From positions 1 to 46,348 of IMG/VR virus record IMGVR_UViG_3300029989_001049: 46,348 nt of DNA. One strand, 5' to 3'. The stretch comes from a virus. Both the position numbers and the translations under genes were made by a program. Position 1 is the first letter of the stretch. Each line of letters begins with the position of its first letter. Shown here one piece after another: positions 8,093 to 16,497 of this stretch. The notes below the pieces were generated by a model, which did not search any database, was not told the origin of the DNA, and worked only from the letters and a program-made list of their open reading frames with translations.

Positions 8093-8436
8093 GGTTCAAA
8101 TTCCTGTATGAAGGGCGCCGTGATGTCGCTAAACCCGGGCTTCTCGGCCGCCGTGCGGGTCCAGCTGGCGCAGGTGAACAGCAAGGGCTCGGTGTGCCAC
8201 AGCGGCGTGTATTCAAACGCTGTCACCCCATTGCAGCCGCGCAGAAACGCGACGATCTCGTCCGCAATCGCATCATCCACCTCGGCCATGCGCATCTGCC
8301 ATTCCTGCGCCAGTGGGTTCAGCCCGTCAGCCTGGCGCTGTACGTAGCCGTCGCCAAACTGCGTGCGCCGCACGCGTGGCGCCTCGGTCAGCTGAGTCCC
8401 TGACGACTCTGTCCAGATCCATACCGGCCGCGTCAT
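8089..8436 (-). CDS. M: Minor tail protein M (lambda gpM-like)
   Basis: This 115-residue protein has the typical M-family layout: a short strand-rich start (VWIWTESSGTQLTEAPRVRRTQFGDGYVQRQADGLN), a helical middle (AIADEIVAFLRGCNG) and the FEYTPL and FTCASWTRT segments near the end. Lambda gpM acts with L, K, I and J to build the tail tip. It overlaps the tape measure stop by 4 nt (8433-8436) and L by 4 nt, so the three are translationally coupled. Confidence 0.92.
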   Translation of the reverse strand: MTRPVWIWTESSGTQLTEAPRVRRTQFGDGYVQRQADGLNPLAQEWQMRMAEVDDAIADEIVAFLRGCNGVTAFEYTPLWHTEPLLFTCASWTRTAAEKPGFSDITAPFIQEFEP

Positions 8437-11400
8437 CGCGCCCCCCTAGCCAGGATGCCGCCTTCGCGGCTCTCCTCAACAGCCCACGCATTGATGGCGC
8501 CGCGCACCACCTCACCAAGTCGATTCCCTGCGCCCTGCAGGCTGGCCTGGTCGCCCTGCGCGCCATTGACGGCAACGGCTACCTTGATGTCACCCACGCC
8601 GCCAGACCCTGCCTTGAAGTTCTTGACATGGCGAGGGTTGTCCTCGGTGAGCACCTCTTCGCCCTTCTTCAGCACCGACAGTTGCTCGCTGCTAGGGTCA
8701 TAACCTGCGATGCCGCCCGTGTGATATCGCGGCGCCCTGGCTACAGCCCCGGCGAGCGACAGCGCCGACATGCCCAGCGTCCGGCTCGTGCCGCCCGAGC
8801 CCACAACGCCGCCGCTGTGGAACAGGCTGGCCACGAATTTCACGCCGGTCTCAATCAGCCCGCCGCTGCCGCCGCCTTTGGGCAACAGCGAGTTGGCCAA
8901 CTGCTCGCCCAGCCGCTGGCCAATCACGTTCAACGTCGCCTTGGCCACACCGCCGACGAAGTCCATGAACGCTTGCCCAGCTGTCTTGGCGCCACTCGCC
9001 ACGTCGGTAAAGAACGAGGCAAACTCAGATTTGACAGACCCGCGAACAGCGTCGCCCATCGCATCGACTGGCGCCTGCAGATCAACCAGCTTTTGGCGCA
9101 GCGAGTCAATGGCATTGCGATCCTCTTCAGTCAGGCCTGGCAGCTTGCTCATCGCCTCAAGAATGGCATTGAGCTGGGGCACCGCTTTGGACCGAGCTTC
9201 GAATTTGCGTTGCTCGGCCTGCTCGACCGTCAAGGCGCCCTTGGCAACCTGTTGATCCAGTTCGCGTTCCAGCAGCGTCAGCGCCTCGGTCTGCACGGAC
9301 CAGGAAGCGCGGAGCGAGTTGAAGCGTGCCAGATTGCCTTGGTTCTCAATCGACTTGCCGCCCTGCGTCTCCAGCCCATTCAGCTGCTTCTGGAGTTCGG
9401 CCTTCTGCGCGGGATCGATCGTCAGGTCAATGCGGATCTGCACATCGCGCTTCACATCGGCCAGTTGCTGCTTCGCCGTTGCGATGCGGGCTTGCGCCTC
9501 GGCATCGGCCCGAGCGATCGGGTCGGTCAAGCGCGCTGCCGCATATTCGGCGTTCTGGGCCGTAAAGGCGCGTACCTGCGTGGCAGCGGTCTGCCAGGCC
9601 TGCGCCCATTTCTCGGCGTCAGACCGAGCCTCGGTCAACGCAGCGGCATCCACCGCCTCCCGGCCCTTGGCGCTCGCCGTTCGCAACTTGCTCTCCAGGT
9701 CTGCAACTTGCGTGTTGAGCGCCAACAATCGCGCTTCCTGGGCCTTCACCTCAGCCTGGGTGCCGGGTCCGCCAGACTCACCGGCCTCCCCGGGCTTGCG
9801 CTTTGCCTCAAAGTCCCGCAAGCGCTGCGCGTATTCGGCCTGGCGCGTGGCCTCAAAGTCCCGCAGCCGCTGCGCGTTGGCCAACTGCGCTTGAATGCGC
9901 TGCTGCTCAATGGCATTCGTCTTGACCGCATAGTCCGTGGCCGAGAGCAAGCCGCGTGCGTTGGCGCTGTCAATCGCTGCCTGGCGGGCGTCTAGGCCGG
10001 CCGTCACGGTCGACAGCAAGGCCTTGGAGCCTTCTTGCTCAATCGACTGCAGCGCGCCCTGGTAACCCTTGTCCTTGGCCAGGTCGATCTTGTTTTGGTT
10101 CTCCTGCGCATCGGCCGAGGCTTTCGCCGCAGCCTGGCGCTGCTGGTCCACCAAGGCCTGCTGTGCCGCAATGTCCGCCAGCAGCTTCTTTCGCAGGGCC
10201 ACCGCGCCAAAGGCGCCCGCACCCTTGGCGCGCTGCGCGTCCGGGTCATCCAGGTCTGCCAGCTGCCTCTTCAGGTCAGCTAGGCGCTGCTCCGGCAGGG
10301 TCTCGCGCCCAATGCCCTTGAGTGAGTCCCACACCGACGACAAGATGGCGCCGAGCCCGTGATAGGCTTTCTCCAGGGCTCCCACGGCCGGCACGGCGCG
10401 CTGTTCCATCGTGGCCGCCAGCTTGTCCAGCACCTCACGCATGGCCTCCTGCTGGCGCCCAGAGGCCTCCAGGGCGCGCAACTGCTGGTACTCCGCCACC
10501 GTCATGAAGTTGTAGGCCTGGTTCTTCTTGGCGGCCCATTCGGCCACGCCGTTGGCCATGTCATCAAAGCTCTTGATCTCCTCCGCTGCAGTCTGCCCTG
10601 ACAGCTTGGCCAGCGCCACGGCCGCGCGCCCTGCGCTCTCCAATGTGGGGCCCACCAGCTTGCCGGTACCGACGGCCTGTGCCAGCGCCTCGCGCACGTC
10701 GCCGATCGCGGCATGCTGAGACTTCGCAATGCTGGTTGCCGAGCGCTCCAGCGACGAGGCCGTTTGCCCGGCCGCGTTGCCATTCAGCGCCAGCGCCTTG
10801 TTCAGCGCATCGCTTTCCTTGGCGCCCTGGTAGGCCGCCGTGGCCAGCGCAACAAAGCCAGCAGTCAAGCCGCCCACCAAAACGCGGCCAACGGTGAAGA
10901 TCGACATCAGCGCCTTGAAGGCGCCGCCCACGCTGCCGAAAATGTCGCGCAGCTGCCCGCCCTGCTGCAGCAGCACCATGAATAGGCTCTGGCCCGTGGC
11001 CAGGCCCACCGCAATGTCGGTGACCTGCGGCCCGAGCATGCGGTTCTGGTTGCGCTCGAAGTTGGCAGCCTTCTGTGCCGCTCGCTCCTCGTCCAGCGCC
11101 TTGCGCCTGGCCGCGCGCTCAAAGTCGGCAGCCTCCTTGGCCAGCCGTTTCTCTTCGGCCAGCTGGGCGCGCTTGATGCGCAGTGCCTCGTCGGCTGCAG
11201 CCTTGGCGGCAGCGGCGGCCTCTGCAGCTGCCGCCTTCTCAGCCGTGGTGCCTTCTTGGGCCGCATCCTTCTGGGCGGCAGCCACCTTGCGGACCTTGGT
11301 CTCGGTGGCGTCCAAGCCCTTGTTCAGCCCGTCCGTCGCCCCCACAGGGCCGCGCACATCCTCTAGTCCTTGCTTGAAGGCGCGCAAGGCCCGCATCGCA

Positions 11401-11450
11401 TCGTCCAGCAGCAGGTCGATGCGATAGGTGGCTTTGAGTTGGTCCGTCAT
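8433..11450 (-). CDS. H: Tail tape measure protein (lambda gpH-like)
   Basis: The 1,005-residue protein is alanine- and glutamine-rich and mostly predicted coiled coil (for example about residues 55-130, 390-480 and 520-720), as expected of the protein that sets siphovirus tail length. Hydrophobic segments near residues 180-210 (MSIFTVGRVLVGGLTAGFVALATA) could be the membrane-active part released during DNA injection. The carboxy end (about 860-1005) has the globular LANSLLPKGGGSGG region and GIAGYDPSSEQLSVLKKGEEVL, common in phage tape measures. If tail length scales with it at about 1.5 angstroms per residue, the tail would be roughly 150 nm. The gene starts immediately after the GT frameshift product ends. 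Confidence 0.95.
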   Translation of the reverse strand: MTDQLKATYRIDLLLDDAMRALRAFKQGLEDVRGPVGATDGLNKGLDATETKVRKVAAAQKDAAQEGTTAEKAAAAEAAAAAKAAADEALRIKRAQLAEEKRLAKEAADFERAARRKALDEERAAQKAANFERNQNRMLGPQVTDIAVGLATGQSLFMVLLQQGGQLRDIFGSVGGAFKALMSIFTVGRVLVGGLTAGFVALATAAYQGAKESDALNKALALNGNAAGQTASSLERSATSIAKSQHAAIGDVREALAQAVGTGKLVGPTLESAGRAAVALAKLSGQTAAEEIKSFDDMANGVAEWAAKKNQAYNFMTVAEYQQLRALEASGRQQEAMREVLDKLAATMEQRAVPAVGALEKAYHGLGAILSSVWDSLKGIGRETLPEQRLADLKRQLADLDDPDAQRAKGAGAFGAVALRKKLLADIAAQQALVDQQRQAAAKASADAQENQNKIDLAKDKGYQGALQSIEQEGSKALLSTVTAGLDARQAAIDSANARGLLSATDYAVKTNAIEQQRIQAQLANAQRLRDFEATRQAEYAQRLRDFEAKRKPGEAGESGGPGTQAEVKAQEARLLALNTQVADLESKLRTASAKGREAVDAAALTEARSDAEKWAQAWQTAATQVRAFTAQNAEYAAARLTDPIARADAEAQARIATAKQQLADVKRDVQIRIDLTIDPAQKAELQKQLNGLETQGGKSIENQGNLARFNSLRASWSVQTEALTLLERELDQQVAKGALTVEQAEQRKFEARSKAVPQLNAILEAMSKLPGLTEEDRNAIDSLRQKLVDLQAPVDAMGDAVRGSVKSEFASFFTDVASGAKTAGQAFMDFVGGVAKATLNVIGQRLGEQLANSLLPKGGGSGGLIETGVKFVASLFHSGGVVGSGGTSRTLGMSALSLAGAVARAPRYHTGGIAGYDPSSEQLSVLKKGEEVLTEDNPRHVKNFKAGSGGVGDIKVAVAVNGAQGDQASLQGAGNRLGEVVRGAINAWAVEESREGGILARGAR

Positions 11451-11451
11451 G

Positions 11452-12122
11452 TCAGGGTTCCAGGTCCTTCAGCGCGTCCGTCAGGGCGGAGCCTTGGGCT
11501 TGCGCCAACCCTGCTGCTATGAGCTGCCAGCGGCGCTCCTGGCGCTCGCGCTGGTAGGTCAAGTCCAGATAGCGCCTGAACTGGGCCAGCCGATAGCGGC
11601 GGATCTCGCTGTGGGCGTGGCCGTGGGCGATCAGCTGTTCGAAGGCGCTGGGCCAGTCGATGCCGGCGCCGCCGCTGGTGCTGCCACCGGCCCGACGCCT
11701 GGCAGCTCCAGGCCTGCGAACAGCGTTTGCAGCGGTCCGAGCATCCTCGAAAAAAAATCCGCATTCACCTCCAGCGCCAGCAGCAGCAGCGCCACAAAGC
11801 GATCCGGCAGCAGCTTGCCCACCCAGGCCGGGTCTTGCTTGGTGCAGATGGCCACAATCGCTTTGACCGCCTCGCGGTGGCGAGAGATCAGGCCGAGCAG
11901 CCAGGTCACCATTGCTGCCTTCTCCAACGGATCCAGGTCGTAACCCTGGATCGCATCGCGCACGGCACCAGGTGCGGCAGCCAGCTCGCCCTGCAGCGGC
12001 TCGGTGTGGGCCACCAGCGCCAGGATCTGATCCATGTCCGCCGTGGCCAGCACGATCTCAACGCCATCCACGACGATCTCGCGGACAGCAGCATCAATGA
12101 AGGTCAGCTCGACGCGGCTCAT
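11452..12122 (-). CDS. Tail assembly chaperone GT, made by -1 frameshift
   Basis: Lambda-like phages make a short chaperone G and a longer GT by a -1 ribosomal slip just before the tape measure gene. Here frame 0 (12122 to 11751, 124 codons) runs into eight T residues on the minus strand (complement of 11750-11757), read GA-T-TTT-TTT-TCG, a T TTT TTT slippery heptamer. Slipping back one base enters an open frame of 99 codons (FEDARTAANA...) that ends at 11452. The T part contains GIDWPSAFEQLIAHGHAHSE and RRYRLAQFRRYLDLTYQRER, which look like real protein, unlike the other alternative frame. The product would be 223 residues, bind the tape measure and recruit tube subunits. The tape measure ATG overlaps its end. 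Confidence 0.8.
11631..12122 (-). CDS. Tail assembly chaperone G (unshifted form)
   Basis: Without frameshifting, translation gives a 163-residue protein. The amino 120 residues (MSRVELTFIDAAVREIVVDG start, helical middle with DPLEKAAMVTWLLGLISRHR) are shared with GT; residues after the slip site are Pro/Ala rich (GVGPVAAPAAAPASTG). Lambda gpG is made in large excess over gpGT and both are absent from the finished tail. It starts within the tube gene stop (12119-12122 ATGA). Confidence 0.85.
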   Translation of the reverse strand: MSRVELTFIDAAVREIVVDGVEIVLATADMDQILALVAHTEPLQGELAAAPGAVRDAIQGYDLDPLEKAAMVTWLLGLISRHREAVKAIVAICTKQDPAWVGKLLPDRFVALLLLALEVNADFFSRMLGPLQTLFAGLELPGVGPVAAPAAAPASTGPAPSNS

Positions 12123-12886
12123 GCTGCTGCCATCGTGAACGACCAGAACTGGCCATCTGCCGATGCGGCCGAGCGCGTCAGGTCTGCCAGGATCATGCCT
12201 TCCAGATCGAAATCCAGATAGTCATTGCTGATCAGGTCCATCGCTTTTGCGGGGTCAAAGCGCACGCGGAACACATCACAAATGCCCCGCTTGTTGTTGT
12301 CGTCAGTGTTCACGCCATCCAGGCGCAAAAAGTACTCTGCGGCGTTGGACTTGAATGCGCCGATCACATCCACCGCGCCTGGCGTGAAGTCCGCCTTCAG
12401 AGGTTGCACCACAGCACCACCAGTGGTGAGATTCAAGATCTTGATGCTGCCGGGCAGCGCATCCAGCGAATAGTGCGTGTCGAGGGTCAGCACCTTCGGC
12501 GAGCCAGAAGCGCTGTCTTTGATTGCAACAGCCGAAACATTCTTTGCTGGCAGCGCCAGCACGTCACCCACCTTCACGCCAGCAGGCAGCACAAAGCCGG
12601 CAACCGGGTCACTGGCAGCAACGGCCGTGGCCACGCCAAGCGTGGCGAGCGCAAAGTTCTCTTTGTTGAACTCATCGCCCATGATCTGCAGCTTGCCGCC
12701 TTGCGAGCGCGTCATGCGGCGCAGAGGCAGTCGCGCGCCGGTGCGCGATTCATTGCGCTCAACGGTATCAACCGATTGAGTGATCTTGAACACCGACGCG
12801 TTGCCGAAATCACGAAAGATGCCCGGCAGGCCGGAGGCCAAACGGGGGGCGATATAGGCGATGCCTTGTCCTGAGAATCCTGGCAT
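12119..12886 (-). CDS. Major tail tube protein
   Basis: The 255-residue protein sits between the tail terminator-type protein and the chaperone, the place of the tail tube gene in siphoviruses. It begins MPGFSGQGIAYIAPRLASGL and has the beta-rich, Thr/Val/Asp-rich composition of tube proteins, with an inserted segment (about 90-150, VGDVLALPAKNVSAVAIKDS) that could form a surface-exposed domain. Segments such as DAVDVIGAFKSNAAEYFLRL and NKRGICDVFRVRFDPAKAMD fit tube families of transposable siphoviruses. The product should be the most abundant tail protein. Confidence 0.85.
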   Translation of the reverse strand: MPGFSGQGIAYIAPRLASGLPGIFRDFGNASVFKITQSVDTVERNESRTGARLPLRRMTRSQGGKLQIMGDEFNKENFALATLGVATAVAASDPVAGFVLPAGVKVGDVLALPAKNVSAVAIKDSASGSPKVLTLDTHYSLDALPGSIKILNLTTGGAVVQPLKADFTPGAVDVIGAFKSNAAEYFLRLDGVNTDDNNKRGICDVFRVRFDPAKAMDLISNDYLDFDLEGMILADLTRSAASADGQFWSFTMAAA

Positions 12887-12895
12887 GTTGTGCTC

Positions 12896-13345
12896 CTAAA
12901 GCGTGAGTTGAATCGCGAAACCCAGCGGATAGAGGCTGGTCTTGGTGTAGTTCGGTGCCAGGTTGCCGGAGCGCACGAAGGCGCGAGACACGCCCTCGGG
13001 CGACCAACCGGCAATGGCCTTGTGGATCTGCGACAGCAGACTGCCGGCTTCCTTGTGGCGCGCGGCCTTGTCGACCTGGCTGACGTTGCGGATCCGCAGC
13101 GCCACCATCCAGCGCTGGCGCACCATCTGGCTCGCACCGCGCTGGGCCCGGCCCGCGTCGCTGTCATCGAAGGCATCGCCAGCCCACATCACGTAAACCA
13201 CTTTGGGCCGCTGATCGGTCTCGCCGACCTGGGCCAGCTCCTCGATGCCCTCGATAGGCAGCTCAGCGCCCAACACGGCACGCAGGCGCTGCTCGATGAG
13301 CGGCTGCAGGAACAGGTAGTTTTCGAGGATGGCGACGGTGCTCAT
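12896..13345 (-). CDS. Mu gp37-like tail completion/terminator protein
   Basis: The 149-residue protein starts MSTVAILENYLFLQPLIEQR and contains PKVVYVMWAGDAFDDSD and RQRWMVALRIRN, fitting the Gp37/tail-terminator group that follows Mu gp36. These proteins cap the tail tube so that it can join the head. The start overlaps the stop of the gp36-like gene by 4 nt (13342-13345), and it precedes the tube gene, as expected. Confidence 0.8.
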   Translation of the reverse strand: MSTVAILENYLFLQPLIEQRLRAVLGAELPIEGIEELAQVGETDQRPKVVYVMWAGDAFDDSDAGRAQRGASQMVRQRWMVALRIRNVSQVDKAARHKEAGSLLSQIHKAIAGWSPEGVSRAFVRSGNLAPNYTKTSLYPLGFAIQLTL

Positions 13346-13752
13346 TGCTCGCGTCCCATCACTTTTGAGCCCGGATCAAACAGCACCGGCCCAATGCCCA
13401 CCACAGCCGGCACGTCGGCCGGCGCCTGCAGAGCGCACTTGCCGTCAGCCACTCTGGCCAGAAATGCCAGTGCGCTCTTGTAGGCCTCGGCCGTCACGTC
13501 ATCGGCACCAGAGCCCAACAGCCGGTAGTGGGCGATGGTGCAGCAATGCACCCGCAAGATCGCGGGCGGCGACGCCAGCGGCAGCGCCATGCGGCCCACC
13601 AGGTAGCCGTCGATCTCGTCCGATGCATCGGTCAAGGCGCGATCAAGCACCACCGAGACCACAGCGCCCGTCATCGGCGTGTTGATGTCGGTGAGCTGCA
13701 CCAGCCTCGGCGTGCCGAGGCGGTCGATCATGTCTTGAGCAGTAGCGTACAT
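13342..13752 (-). CDS. DUF1320 head-tail adaptor protein (Mu gp36-like)
   Basis: The 136-residue protein begins MYATAQDMIDRLGTPRLVQL, the hallmark start of DUF1320/Mu gp36, and continues with a helical bundle (DASDEIDGYLVGRMALPL and CCTIAHYRLLG). Proteins of this fold act as head-tail connectors that dock on the portal ring. The gene lies between the capsid group and the gp37-like gene, as in Mu. Confidence 0.9.
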   Translation of the reverse strand: MYATAQDMIDRLGTPRLVQLTDINTPMTGAVVSVVLDRALTDASDEIDGYLVGRMALPLASPPAILRVHCCTIAHYRLLGSGADDVTAEAYKSALAFLARVADGKCALQAPADVPAVVGIGPVLFDPGSKVMGREQ

Positions 13753-13761
13753 GGCTAGCGG

Positions 13762-14019
13762 TCAGGCGGGTTCGGGTTCGGCTTCGGCCGCTGCCTTCAC
13801 CTTGATGAAGTCAACGTAGTACTCGGCGCCAGGCTCGAAGTGCGCCGAGGCTTCAGCGTTCAGGATGCCGAGCGAGATCGAGCCGCCAGGCGAAGCCGCG
13901 AAGAACTTGTCGTTCTCGGGGCTGCCGCCAGTGACGGCATGCATCGAAACGCTCTTCAGCGTCTCGCCGGAAATGCTGGCGACCTTGAACTTCGCGCGAA
14001 CAACGGTAGTGCCGGTCAT
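13762..14019 (-). CDS. Conserved small phage protein, probably virion-associated
   Basis: The 85-residue protein (MTGTTVVRAKFKVASISGET start) is beta-rich and contains KFFAASPGGSISLGI and HFEPGAEYYVDF, which recur in unnamed phage proteins next to capsid genes. The ATG at 14017-14019 is chosen because GGAAA lies 9 nt upstream; a longer reading from 14055 would include hairpin sequence. A role as a decoration or connector protein is possible, but no family function is recognised. Confidence 0.7.
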   Translation of the reverse strand: MTGTTVVRAKFKVASISGETLKSVSMHAVTGGSPENDKFFAASPGGSISLGILNAEASAHFEPGAEYYVDFIKVKAAAEAEPEPA

Positions 14020-14274
14020 AGTGGGGTTTCCTTGTTTGAACAAAGGCCGGGGCATTCCTATTGATCGCGGCCGCCCCGGCGAGGCGTGTGCTCTCTCAGG
14101 CGCGCGGCGTCCACGAAGTCAACGCTGCTTGCCGACTGGAATTCGAAGGCCGGGGCCCAACCATCTCGACCGTTATCCGCCCCGGCGTGGGTTGGCAGTC
14201 AAAGTGACATCACAGGGCTCCCGCATGCAGCCGACGCACAGGCCGCAGCGATCAACGCCCGCTCGGGGTGGGTG
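14020..14274 (-). ncRNA. Structured RNA candidate: tandem hairpins downstream of capsid gene
   Basis: This 255-nt gap has no convincing gene. On the minus strand two hairpins have the identical 8-bp stem GCCGGGGC/GCCCCGGC: the first pairs 14179-14186 with 14149-14156 (22-nt loop), the second 14073-14080 with 14046-14053 (19-nt loop). Both stems continue into shared flanking bases (GG after the 5' arm, CTT after the 3' arm). A reported candidate RNA class named Mu-gpT-down lies downstream of gpT genes in Mu-like phages; membership here is untested. Tiny ORFs of 17 and 22 codons exist inside but lack clear ribosome sites. Confidence 0.5.
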
Positions 14275-14487
14275 TCAGGTTTCCGGTGTCGGATCGATAT
14301 CGACCTCTTGCACCACCAGCATCGGCTCGCCGTTGAGCGCCTTGAACTGGTCGTCGGTCAGCTCCGACAGCGGGATGGTGGTTGGCTCGCCGGTGAACTG
14401 GCGGCCCGCGCGGCAGAAGCTCTTGGGGCGCGAAGTGATCTTCAGGCCCTTGGTGGCTAGGCCGGCGGCTTTGGGTTTCGTGGCCAT
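14275..14487 (-). CDS. Small Mu gp35 / HI1506-like protein
   Basis: The 70-residue protein directly follows the capsid gene. It has a basic amino end (MATKPKAAGLATKGLKITSR), then SFCRAGRQFTGEPTTIPLSEL and DDQFKALNGEPMLVVQEVD. The FCRAGRxFT.EPT.I.LSEL..DQ...L..EP.L.V pattern is characteristic of small Mu gp35-type proteins next to gpT. Function is unknown; a minor head or chaperone role is a guess from position. Confidence 0.75.
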   Translation of the reverse strand: MATKPKAAGLATKGLKITSRPKSFCRAGRQFTGEPTTIPLSELTDDQFKALNGEPMLVVQEVDIDPTPET

Positions 14488-14531
14488 AGGCCCTCCGAAT
14501 CGGTGGTGGTGGATCAGTTAATCAGCGGCGG

Positions 14532-15428
14532 TCAGGACAGCCAGGGCACAACCATCAGCTCGGCCGTGCCTGCCATCACGTTGTCGGCGCCGGCTGCATT
14601 GCGCTGGGCTTTGATCACCTCCGCGCCCGCCTTCTCCAGGCTCGGTGGCACCACCAGCAGACTGCCGTTGGTGGCAAGGGGCAGGCCCGAACGGCTGGCC
14701 TTGAAGCTGCCCATCGCAGCCCGCGCGGCAGCGTAGTTGGTGGCGTCCAGCGTCTGCTTGCTGGCGTAGCCCATCTGCGGCAGGCCGTAGCCCACGTTCA
14801 CGCGGGCATCAACGCCCCAGCGGTACTTCTTGCGCATGAAGACCGACTCGTCCTCTTCGCCGATCATGGCGCGCGGCGTGTAGTCCTGGCGATTCTGGAA
14901 GATGATCGGCTTGATGGGGCGGCGCACATCCAGCAGGAACCACGGCGTGCCGCTGCCGCCTTGGAAGTTGCTGTAGGTGCTGACAGAGCCGTCCGGCAGC
15001 TCGATCGGATGGTCGGTGTCGAAGAAGTACTGGCCGTCATAGCAAAGCGTCGTGAAGCCAGCAGCCAGGGCGCCAAACACCAGTTGGTCAGGGTGCGTCC
15101 GCGCCTGGTCGCCCAGCATCTGCACCATCGGCTTGTAGATGCCGATCTTGTCGTCCGCCAGGTTGTCGCGGTCGACCTCGATGGTGTTCTCGTACGGCAG
15201 GTTCTTGATCGTGTAGTCGCTGGCCGACAGGCTCTGCAGCACGCGATCGCCAATCCACTGCCGGAAGCCAGGCAGCGAGTTGAGCCAGCCGTAATGCTCT
15301 TCGCTGGTCTCGCTCGGCACCTCGGTCGCAATGCGCAAGTACTGCGATGGTGCAGCGTCCCAGGCGCCCTGGAAGATGACGTTGAGGCCACGAAAGAAGT
15401 CGGCCAAAGTGGTTTGATTGATCAGCAT
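14532..15428 (-). CDS. T: Major capsid protein (Mu gpT-like)
   Basis: The 298-residue protein starts MLINQTTLADFFRGLNVIFQ, typical of Mu gpT, and carries the gpT-type YGWLNSLPGFRQWIGDRVLQ and NTIEVDRDNLADDKIGIYKP segments of the HK97-fold shell protein. The length is close to Mu gpT (305). It would form the icosahedral shell around the scaffold and be matured by the upstream protease. Gene order protease-cement-T-gp35 is as in Mu relatives. Confidence 0.95.
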   Translation of the reverse strand: MLINQTTLADFFRGLNVIFQGAWDAAPSQYLRIATEVPSETSEEHYGWLNSLPGFRQWIGDRVLQSLSASDYTIKNLPYENTIEVDRDNLADDKIGIYKPMVQMLGDQARTHPDQLVFGALAAGFTTLCYDGQYFFDTDHPIELPDGSVSTYSNFQGGSGTPWFLLDVRRPIKPIIFQNRQDYTPRAMIGEEDESVFMRKKYRWGVDARVNVGYGLPQMGYASKQTLDATNYAAARAAMGSFKASRSGLPLATNGSLLVVPPSLEKAGAEVIKAQRNAAGADNVMAGTAELMVVPWLS

Positions 15429-15500
15429 GGGGTGCTCCAGCTCGGCCTAGTGGCCGCGAGGTTGAGGAAGGTGTGGACGGCGCGGGCGAAGGCGGGTGGC

Positions 15501-15914
15501 TTACGGGAACTCGACCCACACCGCGCCGCTGGCATCGACGTCGGCCACGGTGCCGGCCACGCTGCGCGTGGCGCCGCCGTTGGTCTTGGCCACCGTCTGG
15601 TCATCGACGATGTAGCAATTGGCGCCAATGTCGGCGCGCGTGATCTGGTCGGTCGACGCGCTGTTGAGCATCTGCCATGCACCGCGCCGAACGGGCACAC
15701 TCAGCGCACCATCGATGCCGCTGGTGTTGTCAACGGTGGCCTGCGCCACGCCGATGCCGCGCAGCGTAGTGGCCACGGCGCCCTTGGTGGCAAAACCGGT
15801 TGCATTGATGGCCACCATCGCGCCCTGGAAGATCTTGGCGTTGGCAGCAACCGGCAACAGGCGTTCATGCACCACGCGATGGTTGGTGGTGCGGGGTGCG
15901 GTCAAAGCGGTCAT
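15501..15914 (-). CDS. Capsid cement/decoration protein
   Basis: The 137-residue protein lies between the scaffold and gpT. It contains a hydrophobic strand-rich pattern, HERLLPVAANAKIFQGAMVA followed by GIGVAQATVDNTSGIDGALS and VPVRRGAWQMLNS, ending in VDASGAVWVEFP. This alternation resembles head-decoration proteins that trimerise on the shell like lambda gpD. It probably stabilises the capsid against DNA pressure. The family call is by pattern and position. Confidence 0.75.
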   Translation of the reverse strand: MTALTAPRTTNHRVVHERLLPVAANAKIFQGAMVAINATGFATKGAVATTLRGIGVAQATVDNTSGIDGALSVPVRRGAWQMLNSASTDQITRADIGANCYIVDDQTVAKTNGGATRSVAGTVADVDASGAVWVEFP

Positions 15915-15954
15915 GTGGTTCTCCTGGCGTGGTTCGGGCTGTGCAGCTCAGCGG

Positions 15955-16497
15955 TCAGGCCGGCTGCAGCGTCTTCAGATAGTCCTCATTGCTGATGCCC
16001 AGCTTCTGAGCGATCAGCACCTGATTGGCAGACAGGGCCGTGACAGGCACCTTCTTATCGAGCTGCTCACCGGCGCCGGCAGCCTGGCCGAGCAATCCCG
16101 GGATGACGGCCGTCTTGTCGATCACCGCAGACAGCGCCGCAAAGTCCGTGCGGCCCTGGTTGAGCAGCATGTCGCGATGGGCCGGGCCGAACTTGCCAGC
16201 CGCGATCGCGCCGTCCACCAGCGTGGTCAGCTTGCCTTCATTGAGCTGGGTGGTCAGCGCGGCGACCTGGGTCGTCAACTGCGACACGGCATCCAGCGTC
16301 TGTGCGCTGCCGGTCCGCAGGCTCTGCACGGCGCTGAGCGCAGCTGTTTCGTCGGCAGTGGCCGGCAGGCCCAGGGCGGTGACCAGGGCGCCTGGGATAC
16401 CGGGCTTGGCACGCAGGGCCGTGATGGCATTGGTGATGTCAGCATCGGTGGCAGTGGCCGCCAGGCCGAGCAGGGCAATGAGTTGGGTGCGATCCAT
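15955..16497 (-). CDS. Internal-start scaffold protein (Mu gpZ-like)
   Basis: In Mu the scaffold Z is made from an in-frame start inside I. Here Met at 16495-16497 (MDRTQLIALLGLAATATDAD) is preceded by GGAGAAG about 6 nt upstream, a far better ribosome site than at the full-length start. The 180-residue product is alanine-rich and helical with predicted coiled coil around its middle (LDAVSQLTTQVAALTTQLNE). It would copolymerise with gpT as the procapsid core. Confidence 0.65.
   Translation of the reverse strand: MDRTQLIALLGLAATATDADITNAITALRAKPGIPGALVTALGLPATADETAALSAVQSLRTGSAQTLDAVSQLTTQVAALTTQLNEGKLTTLVDGAIAAGKFGPAHRDMLLNQGRTDFAALSAVIDKTAVIPGLLGQAAGAGEQLDKKVPVTALSANQVLIAQKLGISNEDYLKTLQPA

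Noticed and set aside
8313-9995. 560-codon plus-strand ORF opposite the tape measure gene
   Set aside because: It is the antisense of a clear coiled-coil tape measure, typical of long spurious frames in GC-rich DNA; no domain or ribosome site.
11447-11764. 105-codon minus ORF as the T partner of the frameshift
   Set aside because: Its sequence is Arg/Pro-rich nonsense; the other frame, entered by a -1 slip and ending at 11452, is protein-like.
13865-14521. 218-codon plus-strand ORF across the 14.0-14.3 kb gap
   Set aside because: It covers parts of two minus-strand genes and the hairpins; no ribosome site or domain.
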